Positions 38,993-50,719 are shown, counted from the first letter of the stretch. The stretch: 64,000 nucleotides of DNA from AWTP1-13 sp963832445 (GCA_963832445.1 CAWHUM010000010.1:186001-250000), one strand, 5' to 3'. Program-made: numbers and translations. The notes: generated by a model not told the origin, from the sequence alone.

Positions 38993-39032
38993 GGTCCCGG
39001 CGGCACACACCCTTTCCGTGCCGCCCGGGACC
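38993..39032. terminator. Strong hairpin between convergent anti-sigma and protease genes
   Basis: GGTCCCGGCGGCAC (38993-39006) pairs with 39018-39032, leaving one bulged base and an 11-base loop. It lies between convergent genes and could end either transcript. A short T-run (GATTGCTTTC) follows on the plus strand. Confidence 0.55.
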
Positions 39033-39161
39033 GATTGCTTTCACAGCGCTCGTTTGACACGGGGTGTCCTCGCAGCCGACCCGCCTCAGAAGCCGCTGGC
39101 CAGCCAGGTCGGCCGGCTGTTTTCCTGCTTAGGGTGCCGGCCCGATTAGGCGAAGCCCAGC

Positions 39162-41753
39162 TTACTTCTTGCTGGAGACCGGATGCACCGTGCCGGTCCA
39201 CGGGTTGCCGCCTTGCACTGGAGGCGCAACCTCTACTTTGCTGGTCCACCCAGCGACGGTTGCAGGGGCCGCGTGCGGGTCGCAGTGGCTCGGTGCCTGC
39301 ACCAGGCCGGCGCCGAAGATCGATCGATTGCCGCCGGCGATCGGCCGGATGTCCTTCTGCAGCAGCTCCAAGGCTCGCTGCCTCGGCGCCATCGCATCAC
39401 CGTTGCGGCGCTGATCGGCACTCGGATAATTCAGCGCCACCACCGATGTCGCGAAAGGAACGGCGAACGATGTGCCCGTCTGCGCGCCCTCGCGCTTGTC
39501 GGGTATCGCTGTCCAGATATCGACTCCCGGCGCCGCCACCGCGATGTGCTTGCCTCGGTTGGCGTAGGGGTACACCGCCATGTTCCGGTCAACGGCCGTG
39601 ACAGCAACAACCTCGGGATATGCTGCTGGATAGGTCGGATCCGCTTGCGGACCATCGTTTCCGGCCGCAGCAAGAATAACTGTTCCGCTCTTGGCAAGCT
39701 TCACGAGGGCTTCGTGAACCTGAACATCCTTGGGGCCCGCAAAGCTCAAGTTGAGAACGTCCACCTTGCTTTCCAACATGAAATCGAGCGCCCTCAACAT
39801 GGTGGACGTGTTCGACATGGCATTGCCGTTGCTGTCTTTGAAGAAGGCACCTTGGTAGTAAATCTTCTCCCCTGCCAACAGACCCTGTGTTGACGTGCCT
39901 GTTTCGCCTACCAGCAGCGACAGCACCGCGGTCCCATGCACGTTGGAGGCTTTGGTGGTTCGCGGGGGCAAGATATTGTCGTTCCCGCCGATGATCTGCG
40001 AACCGCTGCGGGAAAACGCTGGGTGGTTGCGGTCGTAGTCCGTATCGATCACGCCGATCTTCACATTGCGCGCGCACGCACTGAGCTGAGGCTGCCACTT
40101 GATGAGAGTGGGCCCGAAGCATCGCTCAGCAGGGCAGAAAGTCCCAGCTGCCGAGCCACCACCGGGTGCCAGCTTCGGGACAGGCCTGCTCGCGGGCGGA
40201 GCTCCACTCGGGCTGGCTTCGGACGTCGTCCGATAAGGAACGTAGACCCTATTGTAGTCGTAGGAATTGGCCGGGGTGTCCTTGACGAGAGCGTTTATGG
40301 CGCTGAGGGGGTCGGGCTGGTCGGCAGGAGCCTTCAAACGCGTGACAGTAAAATTTAGCGCGTTGAGCGTGAAGTCTTCCTCGACGGTGAACTTGCGCTG
40401 ATCGGCTAGTTGCCGTCCCGCCTTGCTGAAATTGAAGGCAAGCACCTCGTTTGGAACGAAGCTATTGGGAGACCCTGGCAGGAGGTTGATCCGCCCCGAG
40501 GAGCCCCCGTTCCGACCGCCCTGTTTCTGACTCTTGGCGTCTGGATCGGGACTTGAATCTTCCTTCTTTGCATCATCCTTCTTGGTTGTTTGGTCGACAT
40601 TCTTCAATTTCGCCGAACTGGCCGCATTGTCATCGGACTTGGGTTGCTGAGGTCCACCGAGCTTCTGCATCGACCAGTCGGTAGGCCTGTTTGTGGTGTC
40701 CGCCACCGCGGCCACCACAGTCGACGCAACCGGCGCAGCGGGCAAGTTCGTGGTGCTCTGGGCGTTGGAAGCGTTACCGAGGCCGTCCAGCGATACGCCA
40801 GAAGTCGTGCCCTTGTTGGTCGTTGTTACCGTGGCCTTCGCAACCGTCTCCGGCTGCTTCGTCTCCCGGTCACGCCGATGATGATGATGATGCGACAGCT
40901 TGTGGAGCATGCGGTGGTAGAGCGCATGCTGGAGCGGCTGATAGTGGTGATGCCCGCGTTGGAACAGGCTGTGGCCGTGCTGGTAGGGGTTCCTGATGCG
41001 CGCCATCGTCGCCAGCAGCACCGAGTGGTGGTGACCAATGCTCCCGGCGCGCACGATCGCGAGCTGACTAGGCGAAGTATGTCCGACCCCTGTGTGGTGT
41101 TGGTGCCGCAAGCGCGACATCACCTGCTGCAGCACCATCTGATGGCGCATCGCCGGCGGCAGCTTGGGTGCGGCTAGCGCACTCGCCACCAACGGCTGAA
41201 CCCTGTGATGATGGACAGCGCGCATGTCCTGCACGCGCTTCAGGATCTCTTGCGTCTGTTGCTGCTGCGCCTGAACCCTTTGCTGGGTGGCCATGAGCCC
41301 GTGAGTGGTATGCGTCCGCAAGACCTGCAGACGCTTCTGCATCGCTTCGGTCTGCTGCTGAACCTGCTGGATCTTTTTCTGCGCGTCCTCGACCTGCTGC
41401 TGAAGCTGCATGCGCTTCTGCTGAGCGGCGACCATATTCTGGATGTTGCGCAGACGCTGCTGCATCGCCTCGTTCTGCTGCAGCTGCTGTGTTTGCTTGT
41501 GGAGTTGCTCCGCGCGCCGCAGATCCTCAGCCGCCTTATCGGGCGAGCGGCGGCGGCTGAAGTCGTGGGCGCTGGCAGACGCAACGATGGATCCGGTGAC
41601 CTGGCTGGTCCAGTTCTGGCCGCTGCCGAGCGTTGCTACGTGAAGCGCTGCCATGCCGCCGGCGCAAGATAACGCCACAACCATCCAGCGGCACGCACCC
41701 CCCGAAGGCAAACGCTTCCCACCACGCACACGCATGACAACCCAACGCCTCAC
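39162..41753 (-). CDS. Large secreted S8 subtilase with coiled-coil and His-rich regions
   Basis: An 863-residue protein. After an N-terminal hydrophobic segment (about 22-42) comes a Gln-rich coiled coil (72-180) and a His-rich region (180-293) with runs HHH, GHHH and HHHHH. A low-complexity Ser/Thr/Lys linker (300-425) follows, then a propeptide-like domain (about 430-510, NEVLAFNFSKAGRQLADQ). The S8 catalytic domain has D570, H606, oxyanion N699 and S762 (QTGTSFAVPFAT). All catalytic residues are present. Subtilases with this propeptide occur beside ECF sigma/anti-sigma pairs, and one converges here. The N- and C-termini carry no obvious anchor. Confidence 0.88.
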   Translation of the reverse strand: MRRWVVMRVRGGKRLPSGGACRWMVVALSCAGGMAALHVATLGSGQNWTSQVTGSIVASASAHDFSRRRSPDKAAEDLRRAEQLHKQTQQLQQNEAMQQRLRNIQNMVAAQQKRMQLQQQVEDAQKKIQQVQQQTEAMQKRLQVLRTHTTHGLMATQQRVQAQQQQTQEILKRVQDMRAVHHHRVQPLVASALAAPKLPPAMRHQMVLQQVMSRLRHQHHTGVGHTSPSQLAIVRAGSIGHHHSVLLATMARIRNPYQHGHSLFQRGHHHYQPLQHALYHRMLHKLSHHHHHRRDRETKQPETVAKATVTTTNKGTTSGVSLDGLGNASNAQSTTNLPAAPVASTVVAAVADTTNRPTDWSMQKLGGPQQPKSDDNAASSAKLKNVDQTTKKDDAKKEDSSPDPDAKSQKQGGRNGGSSGRINLLPGSPNSFVPNEVLAFNFSKAGRQLADQRKFTVEEDFTLNALNFTVTRLKAPADQPDPLSAINALVKDTPANSYDYNRVYVPYRTTSEASPSGAPPASRPVPKLAPGGGSAAGTFCPAERCFGPTLIKWQPQLSACARNVKIGVIDTDYDRNHPAFSRSGSQIIGGNDNILPPRTTKASNVHGTAVLSLLVGETGTSTQGLLAGEKIYYQGAFFKDSNGNAMSNTSTMLRALDFMLESKVDVLNLSFAGPKDVQVHEALVKLAKSGTVILAAAGNDGPQADPTYPAAYPEVVAVTAVDRNMAVYPYANRGKHIAVAAPGVDIWTAIPDKREGAQTGTSFAVPFATSVVALNYPSADQRRNGDAMAPRQRALELLQKDIRPIAGGNRSIFGAGLVQAPSHCDPHAAPATVAGWTSKVEVAPPVQGGNPWTGTVHPVSSKK

Positions 41754-41919
41754 CCCGACGCCAGTACGATTACTCTAGCGTAAATTGTGGTCGGTTGTGG
41801 ATGAAACAGCGCCACACGTTTGACGCTGTGGAAAAGCTTAGCCGCAGCAATTCGGCAACTGGGTGCAAGGCGACCGATTCGCTTCGATGCCTGGGCCAAG
41901 CGAAGCGACGGGCAAAGAC

Positions 41920-41938
41920 GAATTCTGTCACAGAATTC
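41920..41938. promoter_or_regulatory. Perfect palindrome GAATTCTGT-C-ACAGAATTC
   Basis: A 9+1+9 perfect inverted repeat in the 234-base gap between the greA stop and the subtilase gene (both minus). It could be an operator for the protease gene, about 170 bases before its start. No regulator is obvious, and no T-run makes it a terminator. Confidence 0.4.
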
Positions 41939-41987
41939 CAAGCACTTGCGCCCGTCTACAGCGCGACGCAGCGCAGCCGCGAGCGGT

Positions 41988-42461
41988 CTACTTGAATTCT
42001 ACTTTGAGAATCTCATAGCTGCGCGCGCCTTTGGGCGTCGTGACTTCGGCGCTATCGCCCTTCGACTTGCCGATCAAAGCGCGAGCAATGGGGGAGCTTA
42101 TCGAAATCTTGCCATCGCGCAGATCGGCCTCGTCCTCGCCGACGATCTTGTACTTCACCTTGTCGCCGGAATCCTCGTCTTCCAGGGTCACTGTGGCGCC
42201 GAATTTGACCGAGGTGCCGGACAGCTTGGACGGTTCGATGATCTCGGCGCGTGCGATCTTGTCCTCGAGTTCGGCCACCTTGGCCTCGTTCAGGCCCTGG
42301 GCGTCCTTGGCCGCGTGATACTCGGCATTCTCCGACAAATCCCCGTGCTCGCGCGCATCCGAGATCTGCTGGATGATCCGTGGACGCTCCTCCGACTTGA
42401 GCCGGTGCAGCTCGGCTTCGAGCTTGCGATAACCCTCCATGGTCATCGGCACCTTTTCCAT
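41988..42461 (-). CDS. greA: Transcription elongation factor GreA
   Basis: A 157-residue GreA. The start MEKVPMTMEGYRKLEAELHRLK at 42461 is the family start. The coiled-coil finger bears the catalytic acidic tip within REHGDLSENAEYHAAKDAQ. The C-terminal FKBP-like domain ends GARSYEILKVEFK. It stimulates RNA polymerase to cleave backtracked transcripts. The gene follows carB on the same strand after 116 bases. Linkage of greA and carB is common in alphaproteobacteria. Confidence 0.96.
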   Translation of the reverse strand: MEKVPMTMEGYRKLEAELHRLKSEERPRIIQQISDAREHGDLSENAEYHAAKDAQGLNEAKVAELEDKIARAEIIEPSKLSGTSVKFGATVTLEDEDSGDKVKYKIVGEDEADLRDGKISISSPIARALIGKSKGDSAEVTTPKGARSYEILKVEFK

Positions 42462-42577
42462 CGTCGTGCTCGCATTTGTTCCGGTCGGCTCCAGCCCAAC
42501 GCCGGTCCGATCTTCCAGTTTCACTCAGACTTCTGGGTTTGGCCAGCCCCTATCGGCCGCCTAGGCCACAACATCCC

Positions 42578-46021
<3,444 letters not shown>

Positions 46022-46099
46022 GAGGCCGCTTCTTATTGCAGCGCAGCACCTTTGGCTATAGCGCCGGCACCGCGCGCGGCAAATTCTCCGTTGCTCGCG

Positions 46100-46792
46100 C
46101 TACGCCGGAACGGCGCGGAAAGTCATGCGGTGCTGATTGTGCCCGAAGTTCGGGCGCGCACGCGCGGCCCGGAAACCTGCATCTGCCAGCAGCGCGATGA
46201 AGTCTGCTTCCTGATACGTTGCAAAACCAAGTTGCCGGCGAACCTTGCCATAGTCGGAAAGCGCCGTGCGGACTAGTCCCGCGAGTGCAGCAAAGAGAAA
46301 CCCTCCCGTCCAAGCGAACCGGAGCAGAGCGGCGGCATCGGAGACGGGACTGATGTCGGGAGGGATGACGTCGGCGACTAAGAGCACGCCGTCCGGCCTC
46401 AGCTTGGCGCGCCACACAGCCAGTAGCGCCATGAGCTCGTCGCGCCTGAGGTACTGGACGAGTGAATTTGCCACCACCAGGTCGATGGTGGCCGGTGGGA
46501 GACGCTCGACGCCAGCCGGGTCCAGAACCTCGACATTTGCAACCGTTGCCACACGCTGCGCCAACCTCTGGCGCAGCCCGTCGGCCGCCTCGCAAAGTAC
46601 GAGGCGCCGGCAATGGGCAGCCACGTCCGTTGCGTAGAGCGCCTCGCCGCACCCATAGTCGAGCACGGCCGCGTGCGGCGTCGGGATGTGGCGGATGATG
46701 TCGCGTCCTACCGCGCGGGCGTGGAGCTGTTTGTGCCGATTGTTGACATAGATGGCGTGGTCGCTATCCCAGAACTCGATCCAGCTTTTCAC
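46100..46792 (-). CDS. Class I SAM-dependent methyltransferase
   Basis: A 230-residue protein starting with GTG at 46792. It begins MKSWIEFWDSDHAIYVNNRHK, then motif I is VLDYGCGEALYATDVA. The acidic residue after strand 2 is in LVLCEAADGLRQRLA, and motif IV is DLVVANSLVQYL. The WxxFWD.. N-terminus and the late membrane-like segment (AWTGGFLFAALAGLV) suggest a lipid or quinone-related substrate, but none is proven. Its GTG overlaps the TGA of the ChaN-like gene by four bases, so the two are translationally coupled. Confidence 0.82.
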   Translation of the reverse strand: MKSWIEFWDSDHAIYVNNRHKQLHARAVGRDIIRHIPTPHAAVLDYGCGEALYATDVAAHCRRLVLCEAADGLRQRLAQRVATVANVEVLDPAGVERLPPATIDLVVANSLVQYLRRDELMALLAVWRAKLRPDGVLLVADVIPPDISPVSDAAALLRFAWTGGFLFAALAGLVRTALSDYGKVRRQLGFATYQEADFIALLADAGFRAARARPNFGHNQHRMTFRAVPA

Positions 46793-47886
46793 TTTGTCGG
46801 CTCGCTGCTTCGGGGCTGGAACTGATTGCGCATCTTCGCGCACGGATCGGGGCGGACGTGGCGCGGGGTGAATAGCGTGTAGTCGGAGGCGACCTTGCCA
46901 TCGGGAGCGCGCGGCAGATAGGTCTCGGGATCGGTGGCACCGTCTTCCACTTCGAGCAACGTGACGGCCATGACTTGCATCTGCGGTGCCAGGCGGCGCA
47001 CGTACCACGGCACCCCGCGATCGGTGCGGGCGTGTCCGTTGCCGGCCAGCAGGAACGCACCCTTTTTCTCCCGCGCGGCGCGGACCACCGCTTCTGCCAG
47101 ATGGGCATCGGTGTAGCGCTGAGCCAGGCTCATGGCGGGGAGCGCGGAGGCCGGAAGGACGCCGCAGTGCGACTGGGCGAGCTCAGCGGTCAGCGCCTCG
47201 AGCAGCAGTTGCGGCACAGCGTTGGCGGTATCGAGCAAAGCCAGTTCCTCGGGGCCAGCGTTCAAGTGGTCGCCGCGCGCGAGCGCGCGCATACGTTGGC
47301 GATCCACATTGCCGGGAAGAATTGGCATTCGCGCCCAAAGGGCAGCGTCGAACAGCGGATAGAAGCCCTCTCCCGCCGGCCAGCCTGTATCCTTCCAGTT
47401 GAGCTCTCTCAGAAGATCAGCGGCGCGCCAGAGCCGGCGGCTGCGGGCCGCCTTGTTGTAGAAGCGATCGAGCTGCGCCTGCTGGGTGGTGCGGATGTGC
47501 TCGAACACGGCGGCCGGCCGCAATCCAAGTGTGGGGGCGAGTTTCTCGAGGCGAGGCCGGAGGATGTCAGCGCGGACCGCGTGGTGTTCCGGGTTATCGT
47601 GGACCTCGCCGAGCAGCACGACGCCGCCGCTGCGGATGGTGTCCCACACGTCGACGATCAGCTGCTGCAGCGGTGTGCGCCGGCAAGGGCCGCCCGCCCT
47701 GGCGATCGGGCGGTCGTCCGTTAAGACCTGCCCGACCAGCGGGTGGTTGGCTTGCTTGTGCTGCCAATGGACATCGCGGAGGGATGTGCCATCGCTGCGC
47801 TGGCAGACCGCTTGCTGCGCTTCGACGGATGCGGACAAGCACACGCACGCAAGTGCGGCCGCGAAGCAGGCTGCGACGCGATGCAC
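46789..47886 (-). CDS. ChaN-family (DUF399) haem/iron-related exported protein
   Basis: A 365-residue protein. From the GTG at 47886 it has a signal peptide (VAACFAAALACVCLSASVEA). The body shows the ChaN motifs VVLLGEVHDNPEHHAVR, EHIRTTQQAQLD and LAGNGHARTDRGVPWYV. ChaN of Campylobacter binds haem at a dimer interface and is iron-regulated. A lipobox is not evident, so this version may be soluble periplasmic. I rejected the longer frame from 48066, because it overlaps the upstream small gene. It is 10 bases after that gene and overlaps the methyltransferase gene. Confidence 0.8.
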   Translation of the reverse strand: MHRVAACFAAALACVCLSASVEAQQAVCQRSDGTSLRDVHWQHKQANHPLVGQVLTDDRPIARAGGPCRRTPLQQLIVDVWDTIRSGGVVLLGEVHDNPEHHAVRADILRPRLEKLAPTLGLRPAAVFEHIRTTQQAQLDRFYNKAARSRRLWRAADLLRELNWKDTGWPAGEGFYPLFDAALWARMPILPGNVDRQRMRALARGDHLNAGPEELALLDTANAVPQLLLEALTAELAQSHCGVLPASALPAMSLAQRYTDAHLAEAVVRAAREKKGAFLLAGNGHARTDRGVPWYVRRLAPQMQVMAVTLLEVEDGATDPETYLPRAPDGKVASDYTLFTPRHVRPDPCAKMRNQFQPRSSEPTK

Positions 47887-47896
47887 CGTGACTGGT

Positions 47897-48136
47897 CTAG
47901 TCAGGCAACTTGGCAACGGCGGCACGCCAGACTTCGGGATTGCCGAGCTGCGCGGCTCGATCAGCACCCACCAATTCCAGCAATAGCGCGAGCACGTTCT
48001 CTCGCTCTTCGTCAGACCAAGACAGTTGGCTGTCGAACATCTCGTTCTTCTCGGGAAGCAGCTCAATTCGCGCCCAGGCCTCGTCTTTCGTCCAGGTTCG
48101 ACCAGCGCCCTTAATGTTCCACCTCGGCTTGGCCAT
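47897..48136 (-). CDS. Small conserved hypothetical protein (79 aa)
   Basis: A 79-residue soluble protein, MAKPRWNIKGAGRTWTKDEA at the start and mostly helical, with LPEKNEMFDSQLSWSDEERENVLALLLELVGAD. Rich in Trp and acidic residues, it has no cysteine and no membrane segment. I have seen similar small proteins beside carA in Hyphomicrobiales but know no function. It begins two bases after the carA stop and ends 10 bases before the ChaN-like gene, so it is almost certainly cotranscribed with carA. Confidence 0.75.
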   Translation of the reverse strand: MAKPRWNIKGAGRTWTKDEAWARIELLPEKNEMFDSQLSWSDEERENVLALLLELVGADRAAQLGNPEVWRAAVAKLPD

Positions 48137-48138
48137 TC

Positions 48139-49344
48139 TCAGCGCTCCTTCTTCCCGCGGAGGCCTTTCTGCTCGCGCATCAGGTTGACGAAGCGGGTGA
48201 AGAGGTAGTGGCTGTCCTCGGGGCCGGGAGAGGCCTCGGGGTGGTACTGCACGGAGAACACCGGCTTGCCCTTGAGGCGCAGTCCGCAGTTGGAGCCGTC
48301 GAACAGGGAAACATGCGTTTCCTCGGCGCTGGGCGGCAGCGTCGCCCGGTCCACGGCAAAGCCGTGGTTCATGGACGTGATCTCGACCTTGCCGGTGGTG
48401 AAGTCCTTCACCGGATGGTTCGCGCCGTGATGGCCCTGGTGCATCTTGCCGGTCCTGGCGCCGATGGCGAGGCCTAGCATCTGGTGGCCAAGGCAGATGC
48501 CGAACACGGGCAGCCCGCTATCGACCAGCTTCTTGATCTCGGGCACGGCGTATTCGCCCGTGGCCGCGGGATCGCCAGGACCGTTGGAGAGGAACACGCC
48601 GTCAGGCTTGCGCTCCAGGATCTCCTGCGCGCTCGTCTTGGCCGGCACCACCGTGACCTTGCAGCCCGCGGTCGCGAGACAGCGCAGGATGTTGCGCTTC
48701 AGCCCATAGTCGACGGCAACCACGTGCAGCTCCGGGTTTTCCTGACGCCCGTAGCCTTTGCCCCAAACCCAACGCGTCTCGTCCCAGGTGTAGCTCTGGC
48801 CAGACGTCACCTCGGGCACCAGATCGAGCCCCAACAGCCCGGGCCAGGCTTTCGCCTCGGCCTTGAGCTTGTCGAGATCGAACTTGGCCGAAGGCTCGTG
48901 CGCGATAACCGCGTTGGGCATGCCCTTCTCGCGGATGCGCGCCGTGAGCGCGCGCGTGTCGATGCCGGTCAGCGCGATGATGCCACGGGCCTTCAGCCAC
49001 CGGTCGAGGTGCTCGGCGGCGCGGTAGTTCGACGGCTCGCTGACGGAAGCGCGCAACACGCAGCCGCGCACGCCGGAGCGCATGGCGAGGTTCGACGTCT
49101 CGGTGTCTTCGCGGTTGGTGCCGACGTTGCCGATGTGGGGAAAGGTGAAGGTTATGATCTGCCCGGCGTAGGAGGGATCGGTCAGGATCTCCTGATAGCC
49201 AGTGATCGCCGTGTTGAAGCACACCTCGCCCACGGCCGAGCCGCTGGCGCCAAGCCCCTGCCCGCTGATCACGGTGCCATCTGCCAGCACCAGCCGGCCC
49301 GTAAGCGGCACCTCGGCCCAGGGTTTGGGGGTGTTGTGCGTCAT
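48139..49344 (-). CDS. carA: Carbamoyl-phosphate synthase small subunit CarA
   Basis: A 401-residue glutaminase subunit. The N-terminal CPSase domain has FNTAITGYQEILTDPSYAGQI. The class I glutamine amidotransferase domain has the nucleophile in GICLGHQML and the His/Glu pair in QYHPEASPGPEDS. It supplies ammonia to CarB. I chose the ATG at 49344 because GGAG is eight bases upstream. A second ATG at 49350 is too close to that element. It is divergent from yqeY. Three co-oriented genes separate it from carB, although all could form one operon. Confidence 0.96.
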   Translation of the reverse strand: MTHNTPKPWAEVPLTGRLVLADGTVISGQGLGASGSAVGEVCFNTAITGYQEILTDPSYAGQIITFTFPHIGNVGTNREDTETSNLAMRSGVRGCVLRASVSEPSNYRAAEHLDRWLKARGIIALTGIDTRALTARIREKGMPNAVIAHEPSAKFDLDKLKAEAKAWPGLLGLDLVPEVTSGQSYTWDETRWVWGKGYGRQENPELHVVAVDYGLKRNILRCLATAGCKVTVVPAKTSAQEILERKPDGVFLSNGPGDPAATGEYAVPEIKKLVDSGLPVFGICLGHQMLGLAIGARTGKMHQGHHGANHPVKDFTTGKVEITSMNHGFAVDRATLPPSAEETHVSLFDGSNCGLRLKGKPVFSVQYHPEASPGPEDSHYLFTRFVNLMREQKGLRGKKER

Positions 49345-49451
49345 TCTCATTCTCCGTTGGCCCCTCCTAGGGGAAGCATTCGGCGGGGTCAACTTGGGCT
49401 TGCAGCCGCGCGTCAGGGTCCATAGATGGTCAAAGACAAAGGAGCATCCCC

Positions 49452-49901
49452 ATGCGCGACCGGCTGAGAGCTGAGACGAACGCGGCCATGAAGGCGCAGA
49501 ACAAGCCGCGCTTATCGGCCTTGCGGCTGATTTCGGCTGCCTTGCAGGAGCGCGACATCGCCGCCAAAGCTGCAATCGCCGATCAGGACATCCCGGCCCT
49601 GCTGCAGAAGATGATCAAGCAGCGGCGCGAGTCGCACGCCATCTACGAGAAGGCCGGCCGCACCGAGCAGGCGCAGCAGGAGGCGACCGAGATCGCCGTC
49701 ATCGAGGAGTTCCTGCCCAAGCAGATGGGCGAGGCCGAGGCCAGGGCAGCGATTGCAGCGGTGGTGAAGGAGGTCGGTGCATCGAGCCCGAAGGAGATGG
49801 GCAAAGTGATGGCTGCGCTGAAAGAACGCTATGCCGGCCAGATGGACTTCGGCAAGGCGAGCGGGGTGGTGAAGGAGTTGCTCGGCCCTGCGAAGGCATA
49901 G
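49452..49901 (+). CDS. GatB/YqeY-domain protein
   Basis: A 149-residue helical protein of the YqeY family, which is the C-terminal domain of the GatB subunit of tRNA amidotransferase as a free protein. Signatures are MRDRLRAETNAAMKAQNKPRLSALRLISAAL at the start and KEMGKVMAALKERYAGQMDFGKASGVVKELL at the end. It probably binds tRNA, but its role is unclear. A GGAG element precedes the ATG. In alphaproteobacteria it is commonly found between carA and dnaG, as here. Confidence 0.9.
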   Translation: MRDRLRAETNAAMKAQNKPRLSALRLISAALQERDIAAKAAIADQDIPALLQKMIKQRRESHAIYEKAGRTEQAQQEATEIAVIEEFLPKQMGEAEARAAIAAVVKEVGASSPKEMGKVMAALKERYAGQMDFGKASGVVKELLGPAKA

Positions 49902-49910
49902 CGCTGCGCA

Positions 49911-50360
49911 CTACCGCGCCTTGCGCACGCTGCGCGAGCGCTTGGCGGTCGTCCTCCGCGAGCCCTCGATCTTGTCGAGTGCCGCGCTTGCCAAGAAACC
50001 AGATCGTGTGAGCCCGCGGCGCTCCGCTTCCTCGTCGATCGCCTCGAGCAGGCCGGCATCGAGCGAGATGTTCGCCTTGACCGGCCGCGCCCGATCAAGG
50101 AGCAAGGGAACCATCACCAGGCTTTCGCCGGACGGATCGTAGCCTGATCCCTTGTCGCGGATCACATCAGCCATACTGCGGGCGGCTGGGACAGCGATGT
50201 CATGAGCGACGAAATAAGCAGCCAGCTCACGCAAAGCGCTGATCGCGTCAGCCAACGCAGCCTCCGGTGTAGCGCCGCCGCCGTGACAACCGGGAACGTC
50301 TGGAATGCGCACACCCCAGGCGTCTTTCTTCCCATCCAGAATGCCAACATAGTTGACCAC
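49911..50360 (-). CDS. hicB: HicB-family antitoxin
   Basis: A 149-residue antitoxin. The N-terminal partial-RNase-H-like HicB domain has VNYVGILDGKKDAWGVRIPDVPGCHGGGATPEEAL-type sequence, about residues 1-60. The C-terminal ribbon-helix-helix has VKANISLDAGLLEAIDEEA and GLTRSGFLASAALDKI. It neutralises HicA and represses the operon. I prefer the GTG at 50360 because AGGAG lies seven bases upstream. A longer frame from TTG 50381 is possible. The basic tail (RRTTAKRSRSVRKAR) is unusual. Confidence 0.85.
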   Translation of the reverse strand: MVNYVGILDGKKDAWGVRIPDVPGCHGGGATPEAALADAISALRELAAYFVAHDIAVPAARSMADVIRDKGSGYDPSGESLVMVPLLLDRARPVKANISLDAGLLEAIDEEAERRGLTRSGFLASAALDKIEGSRRTTAKRSRSVRKAR

Positions 50361-50371
50361 TTCGACACTCC

Positions 50372-50566
50372 TCACAGCCAACCGGCAGTCTTGGCAATTG
50401 AACGGGCGACACCGACCGACTGCTCTGCATGCCGTGGAACGACAATAAGGACCCCCGGCTTATCGCGGTGCTTGTACTTGTCGTGCTTTCCACCGGCTTC
50501 TTTGGTCCAGCCTTCGCTCAGGAGCCGAGCCACGATCTTCCGCGTCTTGGTCTCAGGGGAAGCCAT
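50372..50566 (-). CDS. hicA: HicA-family toxin (mRNA interferase)
   Basis: A 64-residue protein with the double-stranded RNA-binding-like HicA fold. MASPETKTRKIVARLLSEGW is followed by the catalytic-histidine motif GGKHDKYKH (H28) and VVPRHAEQSVGVARSIAKTAGW. HicA cleaves mRNA. It precedes hicB by 11 bases if hicB starts at GTG 50360. A perfect inverted repeat at 50579-50602 lies 12 bases upstream and is the expected autoregulation site. The pair lies between yqeY and dnaG. Confidence 0.85.
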   Translation of the reverse strand: MASPETKTRKIVARLLSEGWTKEAGGKHDKYKHRDKPGVLIVVPRHAEQSVGVARSIAKTAGWL

Positions 50567-50578
50567 CGCCCGCTGCTC

Positions 50579-50602
50579 CAATGCGCAAATATATGCGCAT
50601 TG
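50579..50602. promoter_or_regulatory. hicAB operator, 9+6+9 perfect inverted repeat
   Basis: CAATGCGCA at 50579-50587 is repeated in reverse complement at 50594-50602 around a six-base AT spacer. It ends 12 bases before the hicA start codon. HicB ribbon-helix-helix dimers usually bind such repeats. Confidence 0.75.
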
Positions 50603-50656
50603 ATCGTCACGGGCAAGGCCTGACGACGTGAGCGCGGGAGACTGGAGGTCCAAGGG

Positions 50657-50689
50657 TTGCCGGCTTCTGGTCTGCGAGGCAGCCGGCAA
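50657..50689. other. Hairpin upstream of dnaG
   Basis: TTGCCGGCT (50657-50665) pairs with AGCCGGCAA (50681-50689) around a 15-base loop. It lies between hicA and dnaG, which are divergent. No T-run follows. Function unknown. Confidence 0.35.
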
Positions 50690-50710
50690 AGGGTGGGTTG
50701 TTTCGGCACC

Positions 50711-50719
50711 TGTGGATAA
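50711..50719 (-). promoter_or_regulatory. Consensus DnaA box upstream of dnaG
   Basis: TGTGGATAA on the plus strand, i.e. the perfect DnaA box TTATCCACA on the minus strand, 93 bases before the dnaG start. A single box suggests DnaA control of dnaG rather than an origin. Confidence 0.5.

Noticed and set aside
47600..48066. Longer N-terminus for the ChaN-like protein
   Set aside because: It would overlap the small gene at 47897-48136 and lacks a signal peptide at its start. The GTG at 47886 gives one.
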